The notes beneath the pieces are model-generated. The model had not been told where the DNA came from, did not search any database, and was given only the letters and a program-made list of their open reading frames with translations. Shown here piece after piece: positions 42,732 through 50,977 of a stretch of 64,000 nucleotides of DNA. The position numbers were made by a program, and so were the translations under genes. Where the stretch lies: assembly GCA_902781655.1 (NCBI GenBank), contig CACZJZ010000002.1, forward strand, positions 62,001-126,000, written 5' to 3'. The stretch is from an uncultured Lachnospiraceae bacterium. GTDB lineage: Bacteria > Bacillota > Clostridia > Lachnospirales > Lachnospiraceae. Numbering within the stretch: position 1 is the first letter of the stretch; the number at the start of each line of letters is the position of its first letter.

Positions 42732-45581
42732 ATGATTCGAAAGAGGATTGACGACAACTGGACGCTCAGGATTCTGGGGGACAATGCCTTTGGCATGCCG
42801 GATGAACCGATCGCGATGAAGGCTCCGGGCACGGTTTTCTCCACGCTGCTCGAGGCGGGAAAGATGCCGGATCCTTATTACCGGGATAATGAGCTGAACG
42901 CCGAGAAACTGATGGAGAATGATTTTGCGTGCGAAACATCCTTCACGCTCCCGGCGGCGGTGCGCCAGGCTGACCGTGTGATTCTGCGCTTCAACGGACT
43001 CGACACGCTCGCGGATGTGTATCTGAACGGGCGCCTTATCGGGTCTGCTGACAATATGAACCGTATCTGGGACTTTGACATCACCGGGGATGTCCGCGGA
43101 GAGAGCGGGGAAGCCGCTGATTCGTCAGAGGCGGAAGGATTGAGCGCGGCAGGAGACACGAATTTTGACCTGAAGGTGGTGCTGCATTCTCCCCTCCGGT
43201 ATATCCGGGAGGAGCAGGCAAAATGCTACACGGGCGGGTCGGAGGAGTGCACGGAAGGTTTCCCGCACATCCGGAAGGCGGCATGCATGTTCGGCTGGGA
43301 CTGGGGTCCGAGGCTGGCGGATGCCGGCATCTTCCGCGATGTGGAAGTGCTCGCAGTGCAGGAAGCAAGGCTGGAGCAGGTGTACATCGGACAGAAGCAT
43401 ATCGCAGCGGAGAAAGCACCGGCGGGGCCTCTCGATGACAGGAAGACTGCACAGGTGGTGCTGACGGCTGCGGCACAGCCCAAGTGGGTGAACGCGTCCG
43501 CAGGGGCTGTGCGCATGCAGTTTGCCCTGACCTCTCCCGACGGCAGCCACACCTGGACGGCAGAATCGCCGGCACTGGATGCGGGAACCGCGGCGGAGCA
43601 GATGCTCCTCGATGAGAGCCGGGTGGACAGACTGACCGCGCAGATCACGGTGGACAGCCCGGAGCTGTGGTGGCCGAACGGATACGGCCGTCAGCCTCTT
43701 TATCACGCGCTGGTGCGCCTCGTGGATGCGGAATCCGGGCAGGAACTGGACACGTGGAGCGGCGAGATCGGTCTGCGGACTGTGACCGTGAACACCGATC
43801 CGATCCCGGACGAGCAGTGGGACCCGCATCTGCAGGCGCAGGAAGCAAAAGACCGGAAGGAAGGCAGGAATTTTGCCTTCACGGTGAACGGCGTGCAGAT
43901 CTTCGCCATGGGCGCCGATTATATTCCCGAGGACAATCTGATCACAAGGGTGACGCCGGAACGCACGGCGAAGCTGATCCAGGCGGCCAGAGTGTCGCAT
44001 ATGAACTGCATCCGTGTCTGGGGCGGCGGATATTTTCTCGACGACTATTTCTACGAGCAGTGCGACCGGGCCGGACTGCTTGTCTGGCAGGATTTGCTGT
44101 TCGCCTGTGCGTCGTATGAGCTGAACGACGCATTTGAACAGAATATCACGGCGGAGATTCGGGACAATGTTCGCAGACTGCGCCATCATGCGTGCATCGG
44201 ACTCTGGTGCGGCAACAATGAACTCGAGACGCAGACGGAGTACAATTCCTGGCATCCGAGCGAGAAGCAGCGGTATGACTATATCAAGATGTACGAGTAT
44301 CTCTTTCCGAAGCTGATCGCGGAGGAGGATCCGGGCGCCTTCTACTGGCCGAGTTCTCCGTCGAGCGGCGGGAATTTTGAGGATTCCAACGAGGAGAACA
44401 TGGGAGATACCCATTACTGGGGGGTCTGGCACGGAAATGAGCCGTTCACGGCATACCGGCATCATCACTACCGGTTCCTCTCGGAGTTCGGCTTCCAGTC
44501 CTTCCCATGCATGGCGACGGTCTGCTCCTTCACGGAGCCGCGCGACCGGAATGTCTTCTCCCGCATCATGGAGATGCATCAGCGCAGCACGTCCGGAAAC
44601 GGCAAAATGATGAACTATATGTCCCAGACATATCAGATGCCGAAGGATTTCGACGAGCTCATTTACTGCTCCCAGCTGCTGCAGGCGGATGCGATCCGGT
44701 ACGGCGTGGAGCATTTCCGGCGCTTCCGCGGCACGTCGATGGGCACCGTGGTCTGGCAGCTGAATGACATCTGGCCGGTGGCATCGTGGGCGTCGATGGA
44801 TTATTTCTACCGCTGGAAGGCACTCCAGTACGCGGAGAAGCGCTTCTTCGCGCCGATTCTCCTCTCCTGCGAGGAGAGAGGACTGCCGGACCAGATGCCG
44901 TATCCGAACATGCAGCCGCGGCCGGTAGAGTATTCGGCACTGCTGCATGTGGCGAATGAGACGCCGTGTGCGGTGTCAGGCACCGTGGAATGGCAGCTGG
45001 CGGATGACGCTTCCGCTGTGCTGAAGGAGGGGAGCGCCCGGGTGATTGTGCCTGCCTTCGGCGGAACGTGGCTGGAGAAGCTTGACTTTACGTCAATTCC
45101 GGGCTTTGATCCGCTCCGGCATCATCTGACCTATGTCTTCCGGATGAAATCGGAGGAGGTCCGCGCCGTGGAGGCCGTGACCGGCACGGCGCTCTGCCAG
45201 CGAATCGCGGATGCGCAGGAATGTGCGGAAGAAACGGCGGCGCAGGAGAACCGTGCGGCAAAGGGGATTGTCGTCTCCCGCGGATGCTCGATGTTTGCGG
45301 CGCCGAAGCACTACGAGTTCCGGGACCCGGAGCTGGCAATCTCCGTGCATACTGCTGAGGAAGGGGAGAGCGTCTCCACCGTGACGGTCCAGGCCGACGC
45401 CTTCGCCAAATCCGTGGCGGTCGAATCGCCGGACGGAAACCTGCTCCTCGACGACAATTACTTTGATATGGAAAAGGGCACAGTCGTGCTGACGATTGTC
45501 GGGCGCGACGGGAACCCCCTGCCTGCTGATCAGGTACCGGCGGGTCCGTACCGGGCAAGAAGCGTGTACGGGACGTTCTGA
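42732..45581 (+). CDS. glycoside hydrolase family 2, beta-mannosidase-like
   Basis: A protein of about 949 residues with the GH2 layout: sugar-binding jelly-roll (ILRFNGLDTLADVYLNG), Ig-like domains and a TIM barrel. The acid/base Glu is in WCGNNELETQTE (near 493) and the nucleophile Glu in FLSEFGFQSFP (near 582). FGWDWGPRLADAGIFRDV and RVWGGGYFLDDYFYEQCDRAGLLVWQD are hallmarks of beta-mannosidases rather than beta-galactosidases. No signal peptide, so it should hydrolyse imported mannooligosaccharides or N-glycan fragments in the cytosol. The ATG at 42732 lies 13 bases after AGGAGGG; an ATG at 42702 lacks a ribosome site. Confidence 0.9.
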   Translation: MIRKRIDDNWTLRILGDNAFGMPDEPIAMKAPGTVFSTLLEAGKMPDPYYRDNELNAEKLMENDFACETSFTLPAAVRQADRVILRFNGLDTLADVYLNGRLIGSADNMNRIWDFDITGDVRGESGEAADSSEAEGLSAAGDTNFDLKVVLHSPLRYIREEQAKCYTGGSEECTEGFPHIRKAACMFGWDWGPRLADAGIFRDVEVLAVQEARLEQVYIGQKHIAAEKAPAGPLDDRKTAQVVLTAAAQPKWVNASAGAVRMQFALTSPDGSHTWTAESPALDAGTAAEQMLLDESRVDRLTAQITVDSPELWWPNGYGRQPLYHALVRLVDAESGQELDTWSGEIGLRTVTVNTDPIPDEQWDPHLQAQEAKDRKEGRNFAFTVNGVQIFAMGADYIPEDNLITRVTPERTAKLIQAARVSHMNCIRVWGGGYFLDDYFYEQCDRAGLLVWQDLLFACASYELNDAFEQNITAEIRDNVRRLRHHACIGLWCGNNELETQTEYNSWHPSEKQRYDYIKMYEYLFPKLIAEEDPGAFYWPSSPSSGGNFEDSNEENMGDTHYWGVWHGNEPFTAYRHHHYRFLSEFGFQSFPCMATVCSFTEPRDRNVFSRIMEMHQRSTSGNGKMMNYMSQTYQMPKDFDELIYCSQLLQADAIRYGVEHFRRFRGTSMGTVVWQLNDIWPVASWASMDYFYRWKALQYAEKRFFAPILLSCEERGLPDQMPYPNMQPRPVEYSALLHVANETPCAVSGTVEWQLADDASAVLKEGSARVIVPAFGGTWLEKLDFTSIPGFDPLRHHLTYVFRMKSEEVRAVEAVTGTALCQRIADAQECAEETAAQENRAAKGIVVSRGCSMFAAPKHYEFRDPELAISVHTAEEGESVSTVTVQADAFAKSVAVESPDGNLLLDDNYFDMEKGTVVLTIVGRDGNPLPADQVPAGPYRARSVYGTF

Positions 45582-45585
45582 GGAA

Positions 45586-45619
45586 TTGTCCCAACAAGCT
45601 AAACGAGGGTCAAGGACAA
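45586..45619. repeat. degenerate copy of the 33-nt hairpin repeat
   Basis: The ends TTGTCCC and GGACAA and the core AACAAGCTAAAC match the repeat at 34794-34826; the second half of the stem is changed. It begins five bases after the stop of the GH2 gene. Confidence 0.75.
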
Positions 45620-45626
45620 TTTGCAG

Positions 45627-45655
45627 TTGACACGGTTTTCTGGCTGTGGCATAAT
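45627..45655 (+). promoter_or_regulatory. promoter of the infC-rpmI-rplT operon
   Basis: TTGACA (45627-45632) and CATAAT (45650-45655) are exactly 17 bases apart. It gives a leader of about 233 nt before infC. Confidence 0.8.
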
Positions 45656-45661
45656 ACTTTC

Positions 45662-45894
45662 GCTGTGACCGGAAGAGTTTGATCTGACCGGCGCAGGGCG
45701 AACAAAGCAGAGTTTCCACTCTCACCTGTCGGCAAATGGGCTGGCTGTGTTTATAAGGATTCTTGTTCGGTCGGAATTTGTCTGGCGGTCTTTCGGGGCG
45801 GCGCGGATGGAGATGGACGGGCATGGGAAGACTTTTGAAGTGGAAACCGCAGGGCTTCCACTTTTTTTGGTGTTCTTATCAGGAGGGTACCAAC
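45662..45894 (+). promoter_or_regulatory. L20-type leader with antiterminator and terminator
   Basis: The leader holds an intrinsic terminator at 45838-45868 (AAGTGGAA, 10-nt loop, TTCCACTT, seven T). Upstream, GTTTCCACT at 45712-45720 is perfectly complementary over nine bases to AGTGGAAAC at 45839-45847, so it can block the terminator. This long-range switch is the architecture known from the Bacillus subtilis infC leader, where ribosomal protein L20 binds and restores termination. L20 is the last gene of this operon. The identity of the L20 site itself is inferred, not demonstrated. Confidence 0.8.
45838..45868 (+). terminator. attenuator terminator in the infC leader
   Basis: An 8-bp stem (AAGTGGAA/TTCCACTT) with a T-run at 45862-45868 ends 13 bases before the infC ribosome site AGGAGG. 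Confidence 0.85.
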
Positions 45895-46416
45895 ATTAAT
45901 AACAACATTTTTTTCATCAATGAACAGATCCGTGACAGGGAAGTGCGTGTGATCGGAGAGCACGGCGAGATGCTCGGCATCATGCCGATTCTGGACGCGC
46001 GCCGCGCCGCGGAGGATGCAGGTCTTGATCTCGTGAAGGTGTCGCCGAACGCGAAGCCTCCGGTCTGCAAAATCATTGACTACGGCAAGTTCCGTTATGA
46101 GCAGGCCCGCAAGGAGAAGGACGCTAAGAGAAAGCAGAAGGTGACGGAGATCAAGGAGATTCGGATGTCTCCGAATATCGATACCAACGATCTTCAGACG
46201 AAGACCGCCGCAGCCCGCAAGTTTCTGGAAAAGGGCGACCGCGTGAAGGTGACGCTCCGGTTCCGCGGACGCGAGATGGCACATATGGGACAGCATGTGC
46301 ACATTCTCACGGATTTCGCCAATTCGCTCGTAGACATCGCGGTCGTTGACAAGGCGCCGAAGGTGGAAGGACGGACGATGACGATGTTTCTTACTCAGAA
46401 GAAGAGTCAGAACTGA
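45895..46416 (+). CDS. infC: translation initiation factor IF-3, ATT start
   Basis: A 173-residue IF-3, which binds the 30S subunit and keeps initiator tRNA selection accurate. FFINEQIRDREVRVI starts the N-domain and KEIRMSPNIDTNDLQTKTAAARKFLEKGDRVKVTLRFRGREMAH the C-domain. There is no ATG, GTG or TTG at the right place: the correct start is ATT at 45895, eight bases after AGGAGGG. A rare AUU start is classic for infC and allows IF-3 to repress its own synthesis, as shown in E. coli. The open frame runs 44 codons further upstream through the attenuator hairpin, which is not plausible coding sequence. Confidence 0.93.
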   Translation: MNNNIFFINEQIRDREVRVIGEHGEMLGIMPILDARRAAEDAGLDLVKVSPNAKPPVCKIIDYGKFRYEQARKEKDAKRKQKVTEIKEIRMSPNIDTNDLQTKTAAARKFLEKGDRVKVTLRFRGREMAHMGQHVHILTDFANSLVDIAVVDKAPKVEGRTMTMFLTQKKSQN

Positions 46417-46462
46417 TTCGCATTCTGGTTAGAATCAATATATTCTACAGGAGGAAAAAGAA

Positions 46463-46660
46463 ATGCCCGCAATGAAAACAAATAGATCCGCTGCGAAGCG
46501 CTTCAAAGTCAGCGGAAATGGAAAATTAATCAGATTCAAGGCGAACAAGCGCCACATTCTGGCTAAGAAATCCACCAAGAGAAAGAGAAATCTTCGTCAG
46601 CCGACCGTTACTGATGCAACGAGCGTAAAGGCAATGAAGAAGTGCATGCCTTACGCATAA
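46463..46660 (+). CDS. rpmI: 50S ribosomal protein L35
   Basis: The 65-residue basic protein [46 protein letters not shown] is a clear L35, a small protein of the large subunit. GGAGG precedes the ATG. The gene lies between infC and rplT, the usual order in Firmicutes, 46 bases after infC and 23 bases before rplT, and should be on the same transcript under the L20-type attenuator. Confidence 0.97.
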   Translation: MPAMKTNRSAAKRFKVSGNGKLIRFKANKRHILAKKSTKRKRNLRQPTVTDATSVKAMKKCMPYA

Positions 46661-46683
46661 CGTAGAACTGGAGGAATGGTAAA

Positions 46684-47058
46684 ATGGCAAGAATTAAGGG
46701 CGGATTGAACGCCAAGAAGAAGCATAATCGTGTATTGAAGCTCGCAAAGGGCTACAGAGGAGCAAGAAGCAAGCAGTACAGAGTGGCAAAGCAGTCTGTC
46801 ATGCGTGCTCTGGCTTCCTCCTTTGCCGGAAGAAAGCAGAGAAAGAGAGATATGAGATCTCTCTGGATCACCCGTATCAATGCGGCAGCAAGGCTGAATG
46901 GCATTTCCTACAGCCGTCTGATGCACGGCCTGAGCCTTGCGGGCGTCAATATCAACCGCAAGATGCTGGCGGAGATGGCCGTCAACGATGCCGAGGGCTT
47001 TGCAGCACTTGCAAAGCTTGCGGATGAGAAGAACCCCAAGCCTGCGAAGGCAAACTGA
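46684..47058 (+). CDS. rplT: 50S ribosomal protein L20
   Basis: The 124-residue protein starts [43 protein letters not shown] and is L20, needed for early assembly of the 50S subunit. The basic N-terminal extension binds 23S rRNA and, in Bacillus, also the operon leader. It is the third gene of the infC operon and would provide the autorepressor for the leader at 45662-45894. The C-terminus has a short extra KNPKPAKAN tail. A terminator follows at 47141. Confidence 0.97.
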   Translation: MARIKGGLNAKKKHNRVLKLAKGYRGARSKQYRVAKQSVMRALASSFAGRKQRKRDMRSLWITRINAAARLNGISYSRLMHGLSLAGVNINRKMLAEMAVNDAEGFAALAKLADEKNPKPAKAN

Positions 47059-47140
47059 GCTCCCACAGAATTCAGGATTGAAGAATAAGAATTGCCCCGG
47101 CGTTTGGAAGCACCGCGGTTACCATGCCAGACGGCACGGT

Positions 47141-47182
47141 GCCCGGGGACGCTTTCATAAGGCGTCGGGGCTTTCGTTTTTT
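47141..47182 (+). terminator. terminator after the infC operon
   Basis: GCCCGGGGACGC (47141-47152) pairs imperfectly with GCGTCGGGGC (47162-47171), followed by TTTCGTTTTTT. Confidence 0.7.
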
Positions 47183-47214
47183 GCAGCTCAGGAGCGCTCA
47201 AGGAATACGATTCT

Positions 47215-48540
47215 ATGCATCGTAGAAAAATTCACCTGACAACCTTTCAAATTATTCTGTATGCCTTTGCCGGAGCAATCTTTGTCGGAGCGGGTCTCCT
47301 GTGTATCCCGGCGGCTTCCGGAAGGGGGTATACTCCCTCGTTCTCCGACGCGCTGTTCACCTCGACGTCCGCGGTCTGCGTGACAGGTCTGGTGGTGCGG
47401 GATACGTACAGGGGATGGAGTGTTTTCGGGCGCTGCATTATCCTGTGCCTCATTCAGGTCGGCGGCATGGGTGTCGTGACAATCGCCCTGCTGATCGGAA
47501 TGATCTCCGGCAGGAAAATTTCTCTTTTCCAGCGGAGCGTGATGAAGGAAGCAATCTCAGCGGAGCGGATCGGCGGGATTCTGCGCTTTACCTCCAACAT
47601 TTTCCGCATCACGCTGGCGGCGGAGACGGCGGGAGCGTGTCTGCTGGCGCCGGTATTCTGCAGGCAGTATGGATTGTGGAAGGGTTTGGGCTATGCGGTG
47701 TTCCACTCAGTCTCCGCGTTCTGCAACGCGGGATTTGATTTATGCGGAAAGGACGCGCCCTTCTCCTCCCTGACGGCATACGCGGCCAGTCCGCTTGTCA
47801 ATCTGGTGATCTGCGCGCTGATTATCACGGGCGGCATCGGCTTTCACACCTGGTGGGATATCAGGGACAAAAAGTTCCGGTTCCGCCGGTTCACGCTGCA
47901 GACCAAGGTGATTCTGGTGACGTCCGCGCTGCTGATCCTGTTTCCGGCTTTGTATTTCTATTTCTTTGAATTCCGCAGCCTTCCTGTCGGCGAAAGGACG
48001 CTGGCGGCACTGTTTCAGGCAGTGACGCCGAGAACGGCCGGGTTCAATACGGTCGACGAGGCGGGACTGTCCCAGACCGGGATCATGATCACGATTCTGC
48101 TCATGCTGATCGGCGGCGCGCCAGGTTCCACGGCAGGCGGCATGAAGGTGACGACGTTCACCGTGCTGCTCGCCGTTTCCCTGTCCGTGTTCCGCCACAA
48201 GCAGGATACGAATATCGGAAACCGCAGAATCGGAGACGAGACGGCGAAGAAGGCCGCAGCTATTTTCATGATGTATTTCCTGCTGTTTATCGGGTCGGCC
48301 ATGGCGATCAGCCGGATGGAGCATCTGCCGCTGCTGACCTGCATGTATGAGACGGCCTCCGCGGTCGGCACCGTGGGACTCACGCTCGGCGTCACGCCGA
48401 CGCTCTCGCCCATCTCCAAAATGATTCTCATGTTACTCATGTATTTTGGCCGGGTGGGTGGGCTGACTATCATCTTTGCCACGGTGACGGCGCGGGATAC
48501 CGGCGGGCGATACCCGGGCGAGGAGATCGCGGTCGGGTGA
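47215..48540 (+). CDS. ktrB: TrkH/KtrB family potassium uptake channel subunit
   Basis: A 441-residue membrane protein with four pore repeats. The selectivity-filter segments TSAVCVTGLVV, SAFCNAGFDL, VTPRTAGFNTVD and SAVGTVGLTLG each carry the conserved Gly. Some ten hydrophobic segments fill the rest. KtrB/TrkH proteins form a K+ (often Na+-coupled) uptake path. The protein ends in a short cytosolic tail. AAGGA precedes the ATG. The regulatory NAD-binding subunit follows after 30 bases, which supports the KtrAB type rather than TrkH with a distant TrkA. Confidence 0.93.
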   Translation: MHRRKIHLTTFQIILYAFAGAIFVGAGLLCIPAASGRGYTPSFSDALFTSTSAVCVTGLVVRDTYRGWSVFGRCIILCLIQVGGMGVVTIALLIGMISGRKISLFQRSVMKEAISAERIGGILRFTSNIFRITLAAETAGACLLAPVFCRQYGLWKGLGYAVFHSVSAFCNAGFDLCGKDAPFSSLTAYAASPLVNLVICALIITGGIGFHTWWDIRDKKFRFRRFTLQTKVILVTSALLILFPALYFYFFEFRSLPVGERTLAALFQAVTPRTAGFNTVDEAGLSQTGIMITILLMLIGGAPGSTAGGMKVTTFTVLLAVSLSVFRHKQDTNIGNRRIGDETAKKAAAIFMMYFLLFIGSAMAISRMEHLPLLTCMYETASAVGTVGLTLGVTPTLSPISKMILMLLMYFGRVGGLTIIFATVTARDTGGRYPGEEIAVG

Positions 48541-48570
48541 GACGGCCAGACAGGGAAGGAGAGTATAACG

Positions 48571-49218
48571 ATGAAATCGGTATTGCTGATCGGACTTGGA
48601 AGATTCGGGCGTCATGCGGCGATCAAGCTGACAGAGCTGGGGCATGAGGTGATGGCCATTGACAAGGACCAGGGCAGAGTGGAGGCGGCGCTGCCGATCG
48701 TGACGAACGCGCTGATCGGGGACAGCACCCGGCAGGACTTCATGGCCTCGCTCGGCGTAAGAGATTTTGACCTGTGCATCGTGGGCATCGGAGATGATTT
48801 CCAGAGTTCGCTGGAGACGACCTCGCTGCTGAAGGAACTCGGTGCGAAGAGAGTGGTCGCGCGGGCTTCGCGGGATGTGCATGCAAAATTTCTGCTCCGG
48901 AACGGGGCGGACGATGTCGTCTACCCGGAGAAGCAGGTGGCGGAATGGGCCGCGACAAAATACAGCTCGGACCATATCTTCGACTATTTCTCTATGGGGG
49001 ACGGGTATGCAGTCATGGAGGTGGAGGTGCCGGATTCCTGGGTCGGCAAGTCGGTCGGGACAATCGGCATCCGCAACCGCTATCATGTGAATATCGTGGC
49101 GGCCCGGACGGATGGCAGGCTGAATATGCAGATTGCGAGCAATACGGTCTTCACCGGGAAAGAGCGGCTTCTCATTCTCGGCAGGGATGAGGATATTCAG
49201 AAGTGTTTCCGGGGGTAG
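48571..49218 (+). CDS. ktrA: KtrA/TrkA potassium channel regulatory subunit
   Basis: The 215-residue cytosolic protein has an RCK N-domain with Rossmann motif LLIGLGRFGRHAAIKL and an acidic end of strand two (VMAIDKDQGRVEAA), followed by an RCK C-domain (about 135-215). It binds ATP/ADP or NAD(H) and gates the adjacent KtrB channel as an octameric ring. GGAAGGAG precedes the ATG. Size matches KtrA (single RCK unit) and not the doubled TrkA. Confidence 0.93.
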   Translation: MKSVLLIGLGRFGRHAAIKLTELGHEVMAIDKDQGRVEAALPIVTNALIGDSTRQDFMASLGVRDFDLCIVGIGDDFQSSLETTSLLKELGAKRVVARASRDVHAKFLLRNGADDVVYPEKQVAEWAATKYSSDHIFDYFSMGDGYAVMEVEVPDSWVGKSVGTIGIRNRYHVNIVAARTDGRLNMQIASNTVFTGKERLLILGRDEDIQKCFRG

Positions 49219-49239
49219 AGAGGACACTGTAAACGGATA

Positions 49240-49542
49240 CTAACAGTAGAAATGGATAGTATCCGTAAGGAAAAAAGTCTTCCATGCATCACATATATAG
49301 AAGAACTGGGCAGCAATAAAATCCATCAGTTCATTTAGCTCCTTATTTGGAATTTTGCTGCCATTGCTTGCCAGAATACACCCTCCGTCTCTGGTGAGCC
49401 AGACCTTGGTAGAACCACTGTAAGGATGTCCTTTTGATATATGGACGTGTATGGGTTCATTACCTTCATTTGCCCAAAAGTAGACGAGATATCCGCTGAC
49501 TGTGAAAAGATTAGGCAATTTGGATTCCTCCGCAAGATGCAT
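49240..49542 (-). CDS. DUF4160 family protein
   Basis: A 100-residue protein: LPNLFTVSGYLVYFWANEGNEPIHVHISKGHPYSGSTKVWLT has the DUF4160 pattern (YFW, EPxHVHI). I use the ATG at 49542; the frame is open for 60 more codons but overlaps the upstream partner gene. Such proteins often travel as small pairs in toxin-antitoxin-like loci, but I know no biochemical role. The last residues (TIHFYC) are encoded inside a 10-bp inverted repeat (49233-49242 with 49257-49266). The region is AT-rich compared with the neighbouring Ktr genes, a sign of separate origin. Confidence 0.75.
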   Translation of the reverse strand: MHLAEESKLPNLFTVSGYLVYFWANEGNEPIHVHISKGHPYSGSTKVWLTRDGGCILASNGSKIPNKELNELMDFIAAQFFYICDAWKTFFLTDTIHFYC

Positions 49543-49780
49543 ATTTGTATAATAGGTGTGCATTGCTCTCCAGCAGTTTGGTAAAAAAACTAATGTCATC
49601 ATCGGAAAATCCATCGCGGGAGATCCATTTATAATCAGGAAGTTCACATCTGGCTTCGTCGAAGCCACCCTCATTAGGACGCTCGAAATGGATATACACC
49701 TTTTTTTTACCGTCCTGTTCAATTATTTGGGAATGAACGATTTCTGTTCCGTCTGACAGGGTCATGTATGGATAAAGCAT
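49511..49780 (-). CDS. hypothetical partner of the DUF4160 gene
   Basis: An 89-residue acidic protein beginning MLYPYMTLSDGTEIVHSQIIEQDGKKKVYIHFERP. I do not recognise a family. The ATG at 49780 follows AAAGGAG at ten bases; a TTG nine bases upstream is in frame. Its last ten codons overlap the start of the DUF4160 gene in another frame, which suggests coupled translation and a functional pair. It is AT-rich like its neighbour. A nucleic-acid or toxin-antitoxin role would be only a guess from the arrangement. Confidence 0.65.
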   Translation of the reverse strand: MLYPYMTLSDGTEIVHSQIIEQDGKKKVYIHFERPNEGGFDEARCELPDYKWISRDGFSDDDISFFTKLLESNAHLLYKYASCGGIQIA

Positions 49781-49948
49781 ATGGGACAATCTCCTTTAAA
49801 GTTTAATGTTTCTTAGTTTATATGTACCATCATTATTTTTATCGCGAGGCCTTTCGCGGCAGAAGTGATTGATCAAAGAAAAACACCTTGCAAAAGGCAT
49901 CTCTGCCTTATATAATAAACAATGCGTTTTGAAAAGGAAATGCTTTTT

Positions 49949-50021
49949 CGGGGTGTAGCGCAGTTGGTAGCGCACCACGTTAGGGACGTGGGGGTCGCGA
50001 GTTCGAATCTCGCCACTCCGA
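49949..50021 (+). tRNA. tRNA-Pro(AGG)
   Basis: The 73-nt gene folds into a complete cloverleaf: acceptor CGGGGTG with CACTCCG, D arm GCGC...GCGC, anticodon stem CCACG/CGTGG with loop TTAGGGA, T arm GCGAG-TTCGAAT-CTCGC. The anticodon is AGG for proline, with G37 as usual for tRNA-Pro. CCA is not encoded. A34 would need conversion to inosine to read several proline codons. Confidence 0.95.
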
Positions 50022-50030
50022 TTGGATAGA

Positions 50031-50077
50031 TGACTGGAAATCGTTGAAAAATCAGTGATTTCCGGTCATTTTTTATT
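50031..50077 (+). terminator. terminator of the tRNA-Pro gene
   Basis: TGACTGGAAATC (50031-50042) pairs with GATTTCCGGTCA (50057-50068), with one G-U pair, followed by TTTTTTATT. Confidence 0.85.
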
Positions 50078-50104
50078 AAGACCTGGGAATAGGTGGTTGA
50101 TTTT

Positions 50105-50677
50105 ATGAAAAACAAGAAGCTTCGTATTTTGTTTATTGGTAACAGCCATACTTATTTCAATGATATGCCGACAATGGTCGCAAGGCGTTTCCGTGAGGAT
50201 GGCTATGACTGTGAGGTGACCATGATAGCCCATGGCGGATGGTTTCTGGAGCAGCATGCGCAGGAGCCGGAGGTTCGCTTCAATATTCTCTACGGGCATT
50301 ATGACTATGTGGTGTTGCAGGAGCATTCCCATCCGATGGCCGATGAGGAGAAATTTCTGCAGGCGGCGAAGAAGCTGAATGACTGGATCCGCGAAGCCGG
50401 AAGCACTCCGGTCATCTATATGACCTGGGCGAAAAGGGGGGAGGAGAGTGAGCAGGCCCATATGACTGAGGTGCACGAGAGGGTGGCCGACAGCATCGGC
50501 GCCCTGCTGGCACCGGTCGGCAGGTATTGGTGGGATTATATGCGCAGCTGGCCGGAAATCGAAATGTATTATGAAGACGGCGCGCATGCATCGGAGAGAG
50601 GATCGGATTTTGCGGCGAAGTATATCTGGGACGCAATCGAGGGGGATCTGTTTCGAAAAAGCAGAGGTTTGCGCTGA
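50105..50677 (+). CDS. SGNH/GDSL-like hydrolase
   Basis: A 190-residue protein with the SGNH start ILFIGNSHTYFNDMP (Ser nucleophile in GNSH), a Gly in IAHGGWFLEQH, and the C-terminal catalytic pair in EDGAHASERGSDFAA (Asp-x-x-His). No signal peptide is seen, so it should be cytosolic. AGGTGG lies eight bases before the ATG at 50105. Relatives remove acetyl or other ester groups from sugars or lipids; the substrate here is unknown. It lies just downstream of the tRNA terminator and before the 76-bp repeat. Confidence 0.82.
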   Translation: MKNKKLRILFIGNSHTYFNDMPTMVARRFREDGYDCEVTMIAHGGWFLEQHAQEPEVRFNILYGHYDYVVLQEHSHPMADEEKFLQAAKKLNDWIREAGSTPVIYMTWAKRGEESEQAHMTEVHERVADSIGALLAPVGRYWWDYMRSWPEIEMYYEDGAHASERGSDFAAKYIWDAIEGDLFRKSRGLR

Positions 50678-50724
50678 CGGATATTCTGGTAGCACTTAGA
50701 GGAGCGCATCCCAACAAATCAATT

Positions 50725-50800
50725 AATGACATTATATTTTGCTTTATCATCATGAAGAATGGGTTTGCCTTACGATTATCCTGAGATTGTTTGGCGCAGG
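50725..50800. repeat. 76-bp dispersed repeat, copy 1
   Basis: Runs from AATGACATTATA to GGCGCAGG and matches 53548-53623 at 71 of 76 bases in the same orientation. It stands in the 300-base gap before the bicupin gene. It contains an ATG-led frame (MGLPYDYPEIV...) of 27 codons that I do not count as a gene. Confidence 0.9.
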
Positions 50801-50882
50801 CGGGAGTTTGACACCCAAAAGTCTGCAAAGTTTTTTTAAGGCTTTACAGATTTTTAGGTCTCAAACTCCCGAATTATTTTAA

Positions 50883-50928
50883 ATATGTGACATATGCAAC
50901 GAAATGGGATGCGGTAGGCCACTATAAT
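50883..50928 (+). promoter_or_regulatory. promoter with Crp/Fnr-like operator before the bicupin-hcp unit
   Basis: A perfect palindrome ATATGT-G-ACATAT (50883-50895) lies upstream of a consensus TATAAT (50923-50928) that lacks a -35 box. The palindrome centre is about 42-46 bases before the expected start, where a class II Crp/Fnr-type activator would bind. The regulator is not in the window. Confidence 0.5.
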
Positions 50929-50977
50929 GAATGATGTCAGCGAGAGAGACAGTGATTCAGCGAGACAGGAGGAAAGC

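Noticed and set aside
49233..49266. 10-bp inverted repeat as a terminator of ktrA
   Set aside because: It is followed by an A-rich run on the plus strand and no T-run on either side, and it codes for the end of the DUF4160 gene.
50758..50838. 27-codon peptide MGLPYDYPEIVWRRREF... as a gene
   Set aside because: There is no ribosome site and the matching upstream non-coding part of the repeat is equally conserved.
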